Part shown: positions 45,218 through 56,338 of the stretch, piece by piece | Layout of the letters: each line of letters starts with the position of its first letter | Numbering within the stretch: the first letter of the stretch is position 1 | From: Oopsacas minuta | Taxonomy: Eukaryota; Porifera; Hexactinellida; Lyssacinosida; Leucopsacidae | Direction: 5' to 3' | Assembly: GCA_024704765.1 (NCBI GenBank) | Contig: JAKMXF010000066.1 | Location: 1,299,883 to 1,363,882, forward strand | Length of the DNA: 64,000 nt | Notes under the pieces: model-generated | What the model saw: the letters and a program-made list of their open reading frames with translations, nothing else | Database searches by the model: none | What the model was told of the DNA's origin: nothing | Position numbers and translations under genes: made by a program

Positions 45218-48200
45218 ATGTCTATTGGAGTACCCAAGAGAAGAGAACACAGAATGGGTGTAAATGATCGAACCTTTTCCTCAGATGCCTTGACTCAACT
45301 ATACGATCCTAACCAGAAGATATTGATACTCCCTGAGCACGAACTACGTAGAATGACTAACAGTAGTCTTGAGCAGAGAAAACGTAAGACAGAATTAGCA
45401 AAACGGAGGCAAGAAGAGAAGGAAGCATTGAAACAAAAGGCTAGAGACATCGTGAAGAAATGGGACAATACTATTGAAGGGAATAGATTGAGGAAATTAG
45501 AAGCTAGGAGGATACAAGCTGAGAAAGATGAGTTAGAGAGACAGAGACTTGATGCAGAAGAAGAGAAATATAGGTGAGCACTGATACGATCTGACTATTG
45601 ATAAATGATCTCAAACGCTATATACTATTATTCCTATAGCTAGGTTGCCAATTGCCATTGTCATTCTCTTTTATGATGTTTGATGCTGATCTTTTACTAT
45701 AAGTCAATAGAATTAGTTTTGACTATATGATTTTCTTGAATATTCTTGGCACAAAATGCTATTTTCAGCTTCACAATAATATCTCAAGGGCGTAACTAGC
45801 ACTGAGTCAGATGGGGCATGCTTCCTTGCTTTTTCATCGTTGCTTCATCGCCATAGAGTAATCGCTATTAGATTAAGACAAATATTCATCCTAGCTTCCT
45901 CGCTCTGAGATATATATATATTATGTTACATGAGAATATCTTATTTGCCAAAATTCCTTTTTTTGTGATCCGCAAAGTTTCATCCAGGTTCTCATTGTAT
46001 TAATAATTTCCTTGATAATTCCCTCAATATTTCTCTCAGATCAGAAGAGAAGAAGGTTGTGCTAGAGAAGGCAAATCAGCTACGTTACTTCCAAACAGAT
46101 AGAGTTAAGCATCTACACAGAGGCCTGGTACTCAGCGAGGTATTGAAGGAGAGACATCAACAAGTTAAACTTAAGCAAAATATTGAGACTGAGAGAGCTA
46201 GGAGAGATGATAAGTTTATTGAGTTGGAAAAGAAGGAGAGGGAAGTGAAGGAATTAGAAGAGAAAAAGAAGAAGGAACATAGGATTAAAGAAGTATGGTG
46301 ATCAAATACGTTGTTAACTCTCGTTATATCGAACACGGATAAGAAATACCACTTTAGATCCAAGTCCAAAATTGTTTAAATATGGTCTCAAACCTTCAAA
46401 GTATTATAAATTACATCGGCTATATCAAAGTAATTATCGCGGTCCCTTGAGCTTCAATATAACTGATGAAAAATTGAAAATATACTACTTTGAATGTTTG
46501 GGACTATCTTTGTACAATTTACGACTGCGATATAAGCGAGTATTTCTATATAACCATGTTCGATAGAACAGGAGTTGACTGTACTTGTTGTGGCTTCAAA
46601 TGGTAATATCTTAGTATTTATGTGTAGATGTTTCGCCGCTCGAGGTACGTGCCTAGATGAATTTTATGATGCATAGTGTTCCCAATCTTGGCCTGCATAA
46701 AAAGTGTAGTCGTATATGAGAGGAGGTCCTCAGTAATTTATTGATATAGAGATCCACTTCACAACAGGTTGGGATACACAACCTTATGATCTAGCCTCAA
46801 GTAACTATTTTCGTGGGGAATTCTTTCGAAAAATACAAAATATTTTGTGAAACTCTAATTTGGCACAAATTCCAAAAGCCACGTAAGAGCTCCAATATCA
46901 CCACAGAAGGCCATTAAATGGAATTTGGATGGACCATGGATAGTAAAAAATTAACCTCAAGGCACGTAGTGTCGAGTATATCCCGTCGCGTAGCGACCCA
47001 AAAGCACGACAAATGTAGCTGTTTGATACTTATGCTAAGACAGTAGACAAAGCTCAAGGAAATTCCGCCCATCCCGCAGTGACCTAGCTAGCGAAAGCTA
47101 GTATTATAAAATATAAATACATTAAATCCACCATATGTGATTAAATAACTAATAATCATATAAGGAGAGTATTTTTGTAAAAGCAATATATATAATTACA
47201 ACCAATCTGACGACTATATATTTAGTCTATGAGTAGATTGTTACTCATTACTAAGCCATAAGCTTAGCATATAATTACTTTCTTATAACAAAATCTGTAC
47301 AAAACATTTACGCATTACTGAATTCGTCTAATAACTTTTGTGTAATCATTTTACTTTATTAAATGTATTATTTAATTATAAATCTGTTCATTTTCTTCTC
47401 ATATTTTATTGTAGTTTAATCAGTTTATTTCCTCTTAATGACAGTAACTAGATATGAGTTGATAAAGTTGCAAAGGCGTTGGTCCTTTGGGGGCCTGTTC
47501 CACTCAGGTCGGATGCCTGCCGTGCATTTTTCACTAACAAACTTAATATTTGCTTAACTGTCATTTTGTAAGAAAATTTTTGTGAAAATATTTAATTTCT
47601 TAATATTCAATATTGAAGATATTTGATAGTGATTGTAGATATATTCTATGGTGAATTATTGAATCAATTCTGAAACTCTTTCTGAGTATCAAATCTCATT
47701 CAAATTCTTTGAATTTTTTGAAATTATACTAATGTTAGTTATGATAGTATGAAGGAGACTTTGTTGGGTGAGTGGAACAGGATTGTCACAATTATTTTCC
47801 ATTCAACTTCATAATAATTAATTCTTATTATTCATACTGATTTGTAGATACTTACAAATTTTGTCCTCCCACGGCCTGGCCTGAAACTTGGAAAGAATGA
47901 CGCGTTAGCCAAGTTGTCTATACAGTAAAACCTCCAACAAGTGAACACTTTTTCTCGGTCCCAAATTTTTCCCATTGTGCGAGACTTAAACTGTAGGCTC
48001 CATTATACCTAGGTCTAATTCCACTTATATGAGATTGATTGTAATAATCAGGTTGTTAATTAGACCAATTACATCTAGTTCAGACTTTCTACTACGTAAT
48101 CTACTCTCGTGTCTCGTGTAAAATTCGATTAATAAAACTAGAGTTGAAATTGTATTATTTTAATTACACAAATATTTTGTCCTCAAAACTCGTATAATTG

Positions 48201-51200
48201 GTAGAGAAATAGGATATTAGCTGTAAATATCTTCAATTATTTGTTTATTGGATATTTTGTATATTTTCCTCATGGTTTAGAAATGGACAAAACCTTGTCT
48301 GGTTTCTCCTGCTTTGACTATTAGTTATTGGGATTGCCGGTCTGTCAGGTCATGAAAAAGTTGTTGGGTCCCCTCTCTGCTATATATAGCCGATCTTACA
48401 TAGTTATTTCATAATTCTGTTTACTGGCTACTCGGTTCACAGTAGAACCTCCGAAGCCAGGAGGTTGGGCCTCAAAATTTGGTCCCCGCTTCTCCGCTTT
48501 CAGAGGTTCATTTGTATAAAATTGATGTATGTAATTGAAGCCTATTTACCCTCCGTTTGTGAGAGATTCCCGCTTCGTAGGCCCACTCCTCAGGTTCCAC
48601 TGTAATTCAACGTATAGGCGTTGCAATCTTTCTGGCAAATTATCATGATTAAACTGATTATCTTAGGAAGCTGCTTGCAGACAAGAACAGCTAAAACAAG
48701 TTCAATCAAAGCTTGAAACAGCTGAAAGTGACCGTGCACAGCAACTGACAGAGCAGAAAGAATTAGACAGGCTAGCTGAGGAATATCTTAAGGAAGAAGA
48801 TCTGAAAGAACAAGCAAAGAGAAAACAGATGATTGAGTACAGGAGTGAGCTGGAACATCAACAGGTTAAGATGGAGGAAGCTAGACAGGCTGCTGAACAG
48901 AAGGCAATAATAGAGGAGAATAGGAATGCTATATTTGTGACTACAAAGCGTGACATGGTGGTAAAGAGGAAGGCTAAGGAAAAAGAGCTATTAGGTAAGA
49001 ACAACAATTCTAACAACTTATATTAGTGTGTTAATATCAAGGGTGAAACCGCTTAAACCGAATATTAGCTATCTTTCTCTTCCTTATTTATTATAGCGAT
49101 AATTCTAGCATTAAACAGAGGCTATTTTCATATATAATACAACTTCATATTTCAACTGTAAATACTGAAATCTTAACCTGATTACGTAATCGTTGTATGT
49201 TTCTGATCTATACATTCACACTCCCTTTCAGCATACAGTAGATAGTATATATCTGAATATAGATTATAGTAGAACCTCTACAAGTGAGGGAGATCAGGCC
49301 GGCGAATCTCCTGATAACTCACATTCCTCATTTATACTTTCAAACGCAAATGTCCTTTATGAGTAAATATCTATAGTCACTTCATCCAACGACTGTGTTT
49401 TCAGTGATATTTGATTATAAGAATATGCCCTAAGTTTGTTGGTTGAATATCAAATTTGTAAGAAATTTTCTTCTGACAAACCGAAAAATTTCAATTCAAC
49501 ATAGTGATAACAGGTGTTTTCCTAATTTTACACAAAAATTGATTACTCAATAAACTCTATCGTATAATTCCCCACTTATAGAGGTAAATTTCAATGGTGT
49601 GAGGCATAATTTCCTCTAAAGTTTGCCCCACTTCCCGCTTATAGAGCTTCGTTTCTATGGAAATGAATGAAGATGGACCAAGATTGCCACACATATAGAG
49701 GTCCCCCACTTATAGAAGTTGATCTGTATCTTATAATGAATGGAAACTGAGTTATCCGTGTTCTACTGTAGCATACAAATATTGCTTCTAATAAGACAAT
49801 TTTTAACCTGAAGTGGAGAGTTTACAAATACCTTGGCGCATAACTTGGTATCTAGCTAGTACTTAGTTACAACAAGTTGTAGGAGATTTTGTGCACATGG
49901 ATTGCCCTTCCAGGTCCACGGTAGAGCTATGAGATGCGCGATTTCGGTCTGGAAATACTGACGTCAGTGATTAACCTCGCTATGCTTTTGCCAACGATTT
50001 TATACTCAACATTATGAAGGATAATAATTACAAACTATTGAAATCTAATTTACTACTAAATGTATACAATAATGTAAGTTTAAAACACAAGGTTACTATC
50101 GCAATCTTCTCTGTGTGTTTCATCTGTCACGTGTTGAATTGTGTGTTGTCTACCGATTAATTTGGTGAGTTTGAAGACATTATTTGGATAGAATTTGATG
50201 GAAGCTGTAGTTAGTGTGACTGATGTCCTGTAGTTCTTCATCAAACCTTACCCAATAGAAGAAAGATTGTATTCTTCATTGGAAGAAGGAAGGGAAGATT
50301 CGAATTCAATTCAGCATACTTGATTACCTCTGTATAGAGGGGAAAACTTCTATCAATATTTGAAATTTCATAATTTGGTGTCATTTTATTCGTAAACAAC
50401 AACAACAAACATATACATTAGGGAAATAAATACTAAATAGCATCATCACACTTGATCCCATGAGGGGGTCAGAAGAATTAGTATTTATTCTAAAAAGATT
50501 TTTCTATTTTTTACTCATAAACTTTCAACACTTCATAAAATCTCAAATGTTGATGTAGGAATGTCAAATTGTCTGAGAATATACCAGCATGATGAGTAGA
50601 AGATTTGATTGGGTTTATCTTGCTTGCGCTAGAGAACCCGAGCTTTATTGAAGGATTATTATTATTTATAGTAAAGTTTGTATATGCTATAGATCTATAA
50701 GTCTTGATGCATGTCTAATCCCAACTGTCAGATTATACATGCAGAGAAAGTATATAAAGTTACATGGGTTTTATCTTTCTCTCAGGGCATGACCAAACCT
50801 TAACTATTCATTGACTTAATTAACTTCAAACATTTAAGGTGAGCTGCGTAACCTACAAGATCACCTGATAGACAAGTTGTCGATTCACATGGCTCAACAG
50901 GTAGACACTGAAGACTTGAGAATAGCAGAAGCTCAGAGACAGGGAGAAGAAAAGAGACAGAAACAAGAACAGGTATCTGTGATATTCACCACTCTAATAT
51001 ACGTACGCTATGTTTGTAGCTTCTTGTACAAAATTCATTTCCAATATATGTTTATCATCTGAGATACCCGTTAATTATTTTCTTAATTATTTTCTAATGC
51101 TACTGTAAAATTTTCTATAAAAATAGTGGCAAGGTATACATATTTAAAACTTTGGAATAATTGCTTTGACAACCAAAATCTCATCATTCGATTTTTTTGA

Positions 51201-52204
51201 ATTTTCTGTACACTTCTATAGCCTAAAAATCAAGGTTGAAACCGAATACTATTTGGCAAGTAGTTCAGTATTCAGCATTCGGTTGGTCTAAACTCTATTG
51301 CTCTAAACCGAGTATTACCAGTATTCGTTTCGGCTGGTATTCATGAATACTGATATTCGGTTCGAGCGGTTTCAATCTTTGCTAAAAATATACAATAGAT
51401 GAAACAACCTGACACTTTGATAACTATCTATGCACCTATTTCTAATTTATACATGATACCTAGGCGTATATAGACCAGGACAAGCCCTGAAATTATCTGG
51501 GCGTATTATAGGTGAGGACATCACCACCTTGGAACCTCAAGTGCCTCCCCTGACATGACATCATCTTTACCCGCCCTGACTCAATGATGATGCCATGCAT
51601 CATTTTATGATGGTTGTTATGTCTCTAGGTAAAATTTGAAAATAGAGAAGAGCTGACTAAAGATTGCAAATTACACGCCCAGAAGGTTTTACGTGAACAG
51701 GAAAGACTCCAAACAGAAGAAATTGAGAAAGGGAGGGAAGAACTTAGCAGGAGAGTTGATGCGGATCGCCGTTTCCATGAACAACAAGCAAAAATTCATT
51801 TAGAACAAATTGAAGAGTCTAAATGTTTGCAACAGAATTTAATGGATCAAGTAAAATTCGAGTATGAGAAGAAACAAACTGAACGTGACGACAATAAATT
51901 CATTGCAGATCTCAACTATAAAATGTTGAAACAGGAAGAGAAACAATTTCAAAATTACAGTACAAAACTTATAGAACAAGTCCACAAGGAAAATCCTAAC
52001 ATTTATCCGCTAGTCCAGGCAGCTAAATCAGGAGGAGGTGGGGGTCATGGTCCAATTTATGACGGTAAGGGGGGTATACGTCCTAGTTTTCAAGTAAGAG
52101 ACGCTACTGCTATTGAAATGCCATCCTACATTCCTCATAACCAAGTACCAAGACGAGGCTATCGTAGAGGTGAGACACAAAAACGACTCGGATTTAACCT
52201 ATAA
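45218..52204 (+). CDS. CFAP210: CFAP210 (CCDC173)-like ciliary coiled-coil protein
   Basis: 548 residues from exons 45218-45573, 46040-46292, 48667-48994, 50839-50972 and 51629-52204, with all phases consistent. Human CFAP210 has about 552. The family sits inside axonemal doublet microtubules as a microtubule inner protein. Almost the whole chain is charged alpha-helical coiled coil (Glu/Lys/Arg/Gln). Hallmarks are the exon-2 block RYFQTDRVKHLHRGLVLSEV and the C-terminal GGGGGHGPIYDGKGGIRPS, close to the end of CFAP210 proteins as I know them. No signal peptide. Introns 2 (2.4 kb), 3 (1.8 kb) and 4 (0.66 kb) are filled with MITEs. Other trichoplein/plectin-type ciliary proteins are possible but fit less well at the C-terminus. 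Confidence 0.82.
46310..46581. mobile_element. pogo-type MITE in CFAP210 intron 2
   Basis: Left end near gttaactctcgttatatcga (46313), right end read inward cagtcaactcctgttctatcga with TA after 46581. It shares terminal and 'ataagcgagta' internal motifs with the element at 60904-61005, so they are one family. The left edge is degraded. Confidence 0.6.
47491..47784. mobile_element. Inverted-repeat element, 'cctgttccactca' ends
   Basis: Left gggcctgttccactcagg (47491) and, inward from the right, cctgttccactcaccc (47781). The 13-bp core is identical. The 'ggcctgttc' start recalls PIF/Harbinger ends, but no clear 3-bp target duplication was identified. Intron of the CFAP210-like gene. Confidence 0.55.
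47933..48602. repeat. Two pogo-type MITE pieces in CFAP210 intron 2
   Basis: A left end cagtaaaacctccaacaagt (47933) has TA in front but no clear right end, so it looks partial. A second element runs 48440-48602, with left cagtagaacctccgaagcc and right end inward cagtggaacctgaggag, and TA after it. Both use the 'cagt-gaacct' terminus seen repeatedly in this window. Confidence 0.6.
49267..49768. mobile_element. pogo-type MITE in CFAP210 intron 3
   Basis: 502 bp; left tagtagaacctctacaagtg, right end inward cagtagaacacggataactc, with TA flanks. The interior repeats 'cccacttatagag' three times (49572, 49620 and 49699 area) in slightly different forms. No transposase. Confidence 0.65.
51232..51379. 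repeat. Inverted repeat with 'ttgaaaccg' ends
   Basis: Left aaggttgaaaccgaatac, right end inward aaagattgaaaccgctcg. Several 'accgaat'/'attcggt' copies lie inside in both orientations. A stray piece of the same family (gtgaaaccgcttaaaccgaat) lies at 49044-49064. Confidence 0.6.
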
Positions 52205-52702
52205 TGAATTGTGTCTTTCAATATCATCCGTAACCCAATCACTTAAATATACTCTCTGTTATTCTACTCAATAATATATTATATACTCACTCGATCATGA
52301 AATTTGTTCGTTTCTTTATAAAGCACACGCTATTTAACTGGATTGTGTAGTAACTGTCTGTGCAGCACTTCAACTATAGGCAGGCTATAGGCAGAGTGGA
52401 CCATGAGTCGATGGGTCTGGTTCGACAGATGATCCATGACCCATCGAGTGATCACATCTCAAAATATATATTTACCAACGAACGAGTAATTGATTCCATT
52501 TTCTCTTAAATATATATGAGAATTAGGCTATATAAAATATCTGTAATTTTAAAGTTCGTAAGTGAAGGTATTGTAATCAAGAAAATATCTAGTTTATCAT
52601 ATCCTTGTCATATTTGGAAGTTAATTAGAATTGTTCAACATATGAAAATCTATTTGCTTGATATTTGATGTGCTTTTCTCACTTTTTGTGCTCGTAGTCC
52701 TA

Positions 52703-52938
52703 CCAGGGGCGCAGCCAAGTTAGTGCGGCTGTACACTATCCTGAAAATCTACCCGGCACCTCACGTATAACTTGATGGATAATAATGGATAAAATATATT
52801 TCACAAGCAGCTTGATCATTGGAACATTATATGTATGTACATTATTAATTATAAGTTATTACTATACATTGTAGTACCGAAATTTCTCACGCCACCTGCG
52901 CACCACCAACTAATCACACAACCTGGCTATGCCACTGG
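52703..52938. mobile_element. hAT-like inverted-repeat element
   Basis: Left ccaggggcgcagccaagt, right end inward ccagtggcatagccaggt. 'cagtggcgtagccag'-type ends are typical of hAT MITEs. The flanks do not show a matching 8-bp duplication, so it is old or one edge is wrong. Confidence 0.6.
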
Positions 52939-53350
52939 TTTAACAGTACCCACAAGAAACAGGAATATTATTACCTGATTCTTAGATTTGAGAGAAATTG
53001 AGTATAATGCAAACCTGGGGCCTTATTTACTAACAAAACTAAAAATTTGTAAGTAATTTACTAATTACAATCTATTCCCCAAACTCCTGAGTATTTATCA
53101 AAACAATGACGTCACGCTTAACCAAAATTTTACAAATCTTTGTCGAAAGCATAGAATCTGACTACTAATTAAATTGTCTTAATCTTTTATGATTTTTCAA
53201 TCAAAAAGTTAAACAAATCTTTAGTTTGTAAATGAAACAACCTCGTTTGGCGAATTTAAGAGAATATTAATAACTTAGTTATCTTCGATATTAAATCACT
53301 TTAGTAATATAATAGTCTCATGTTACTTAAACTACATATGTACTGCGTCG

Positions 53351-53358
53351 TATAAATT
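53351..53358 (+). promoter_or_regulatory. Candidate TATA box of LRR-EGF copy A
   Basis: TATAAATT lies 52 bp before the ATG at 53403. Only position and consensus support it. Confidence 0.35.
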
Positions 53359-53402
53359 AATGGTTGATATATCATAATTAATGTGTCTATACATCATACA
53401 TA

Positions 53403-55428
53403 ATGTTATTCAGGTTGATTCTGCTAATAACTATCTTTGTGAATCTCTTTTCATATTGTGGAGGACATTGTAGATTACATTCAGGTAGTAGTAATTATTG
53501 TGATTATTATGTGTGTTACTTGTATTCAAACACAACAGGTGATGTAGGCGAGCTGTTGAATTATTGCGTGACACATTATCAAAACAACCATTATCGTTAC
53601 TTTCAAGAAATCCGCATTTATTTTAATGGGATCATAAACATCGACCTCAGCTTCACGAGTAGCAACATACCAAGTTTGACTTTTTCGCTTTATCAAGATG
53701 CCACTGTTTACATTAACGCTAGCATAATGAATAATTATCTAACTAATCTAGTTTTCCACTACAAGGCATACCATTTCAAACAAACTAATTTCTTCGATAA
53801 CTTTCCATATCTGAAAAATTTTTACTCTGATGCATTCCTTGATTTCGACTATCCTCAAAATTTCAGGAATTTATTCCAGTTGAACAGTGTGTATATTAAT
53901 CCACCAGTTGGTTCACAGTTATGGAAATTTGACATAACAATAGACGCATTTCGAGGTTTGAAACAACTAACTTCAATTGATCTCATAAGGGCTGACATAT
54001 CTGATATTACATCCAATTTCCATAGACTGACACGACTTTACCATTTGGGATTGGAAGGAAATAAGATAACGAAACTTGAACTGGATGCTTTCAGGGATAT
54101 GAAAAGTTTAACACACTTAGACCTAGATGGGAATGGCATCAAGGAAGTGACCGATGGAGCCTTAAACGGATTGACTGCCTTAGAGTCTTTGTCATTGAGT
54201 GGCAACCCACAATTCCCATTAAATACATTGCATACATTGAATTCTCTCACTACACTACAGATTAACTATAACTCTTATCGTACACTCCCTCCTGAACCAT
54301 TTGAACAATTAGCTTCTCTTTCCACCATTTATGCTGACAATCCATTCTTCTGTGACTGTAGTCTACGCTAGACATCTGTTATATCTCAGTATAGTCTATC
54401 TATTCAATCTGCTTATTGTCTAGAACCTGGGAAAGTGTATCAAACGCCGATTACATCAGAAACTTTGTACACAAATTGTACACGGGGATGAAACTTACAA
54501 TTGTTTCAGTAAAACAGCAATTTGTCCCACTGATTCCGTATGTCGTGACACAGCTAGCAGTTATGCATGTACATGTGCTGATGGATTCAGCTTACTATCT
54601 ACAGGAGACTGTACAGATGAAGACGAATGTCAACAAACACCAGGGTCACCACGTATATGTGAACACAATTGCACTAATACTAAAGGTTCCTATGAGTGCT
54701 CTTGTGACGTAGGATATCAGTTATCAGCTGATGACAGATCGTGTGAGGATATTGATGAGTGTGACATTGGTATAGGAGAATGCGTGAATGGTGAGGTTTG
54801 TGTTAATACAATAGGGAATTATGCGTGTAGAGAATCTGATTGTGTTCAGTCTTGGAACAATCTACAAGGTCCAGCTTACATTTGCTGTGATGGGTATCGT
54901 CTTTACGACAATTCCCAATGCATTGACATAGATGAGTGCGAGGAAACTCCAAATTTGTGTGATATGCAATGCGAGAATACAAAAGGTAGTTATTCTTGTT
55001 TATGCGAGCTAGGTTTCCAATTAGTCCTAAACGGTGAATGCTTGGATATTGATGAATGCTTAACTGACAACGGAGGATGTGACGATACATGTATAAACTC
55101 AAAAGGGAGTTATACATGCTCCTCAAGTCGTGGTAACACAATTTTGATTGCGATAGTCGCGATTTTAGCTTTGGTAATAATTTCGCTACTGATTGCATTT
55201 CCCATAGGTCTTGTGATAATACGTAGACGGATGAAGAAGAATACATACCAAGCAGTATTTCAACCTATTCCGAAACCCGTTGAGAGAGTGCATGTGCATG
55301 AAGCTCCTTCGAAAGATGCCACGGAAAATGAAGTCCTTCTAGAAAAGACGAATACTTCTGATACTATCAGTGAGACTTCTATGGAGATTTACCCAGCTCC
55401 TATTGCTGATGTACAACCTCCTAATTAG
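53403..55428 (+). pseudogene. LRR-EGF transmembrane receptor, copy A, disabled
   Basis: Paralogue of the intact gene at 56339-58672. It has a signal peptide, an N-terminal cysteine block (NYCDYYVCYLYSN), about five leucine-rich repeats, a CDCSLR LRR C-cap, calcium-binding EGF modules (DIDEC pattern), one transmembrane helix (ILIAIVAILALVIISLLIAF) and a tail ending SETSMEIYPAP. Two lesions are visible by comparison. The conserved Trp codon after CDCSLR is TAG (54369-54371). Near 54481-54487 the frame shifts by one base, after which the EGF part runs in another frame to 55428. An LRR-only protein of 322 residues could still be made. It lacks several EGF modules of copy B. The lesions could be real or sequencing errors; two independent ones favour real decay. 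Confidence 0.75.
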
Positions 55429-56338
55429 TTCATGTGTGATTTAGAATTCGAATATTTTCATGTTGATTTAGGCACCTTTATAGCAAGGTTGTCAATGTAT
55501 ATAGTCCTTGATCATGGTCCTTGGACCCTAGTTAGAGATATTTATTTGGTGTGAAAATATTGTTTCATATTTTAATTGCTTGGATACATTTTTATACTAA
55601 GAGCCGCTTCGCTTGCTCGTGCTGCGCAGTTTGCGAACACTTTGTGCCTTTCATGCCTAATAAAACAACAAAGAATTTACAAAGAGAAATTTGGAATCAG
55701 CATCCCTTGATAGCCATTAAGAGCAAGTCTCTACGTATATTTTACGCTTCAACTATTTATTTATCTTATTTTATATAAACAACGTAAATTTACATATGAG
55801 AAACGTGCCTGTAGCTGTATGCTATAACAATTGGGCATACATAGTCATTATCAAAAAATTGTTCTGAATTGTGGTCATAAGTGATGGGAAGTAGAGGTAC
55901 TATGCATCAGGGCATAGTCTCGAGTCTGGTCAATTCGTCTATGGCCAAACCGGTTTTAAAATACATCATTGTTACGTATCAACATATAGCACGGTTTAGT
56001 ATTTTTTTATTGTTTTGAGATTGACTGGCTGATCGGTGGGTAGATTCGTTTGAGCTTTTTATTCTACTGGTCGGATCGGATTGGATCATGAAAAATAGCT
56101 TTATAGAACTTCGGTTAACACTCACAAAATTTTCAATAGCCAGACGGGTATGATTGCCGAGGCTAAGGGCCTGCGTATATATTTCCAACATTTCAAAGAT
56201 CTACGTAAAACAAAAGGTCGATACTAAATACAAATGTAACCAAATGTTTGTAAACAGAATAGATTGAATCGATTACAACATCGCAGTAATTCAAGAAATT
56301 CATTCATACTATTGACTGCATATTATCCTGAGTATATA
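55429..56338. other. Intergenic region between LRR-EGF copies A and B
   Basis: 0.9 kb between the two convergent genes. Short frames (55551-55778 and 55979-56191) have no family features. Nothing else is supported. Confidence 0.5.

Larger units (their letters stand above)
52205..53402. other. Intergenic region, one hAT-like repeat
   Basis: 1.2 kb between the CFAP210-like gene and the first LRR-EGF copy. It holds a small hairpin with cgatgggtc/gacccatcg arms near 52408-52449 and the inverted-repeat element at 52703-52938. Otherwise plain AT-rich sequence. Confidence 0.5.

Noticed and set aside
54803-55246. 147-codon frame antisense to LRR-EGF copy A
   Set aside because: Shadow of the cysteine/EGF coding on the + strand; no start context or family signal.
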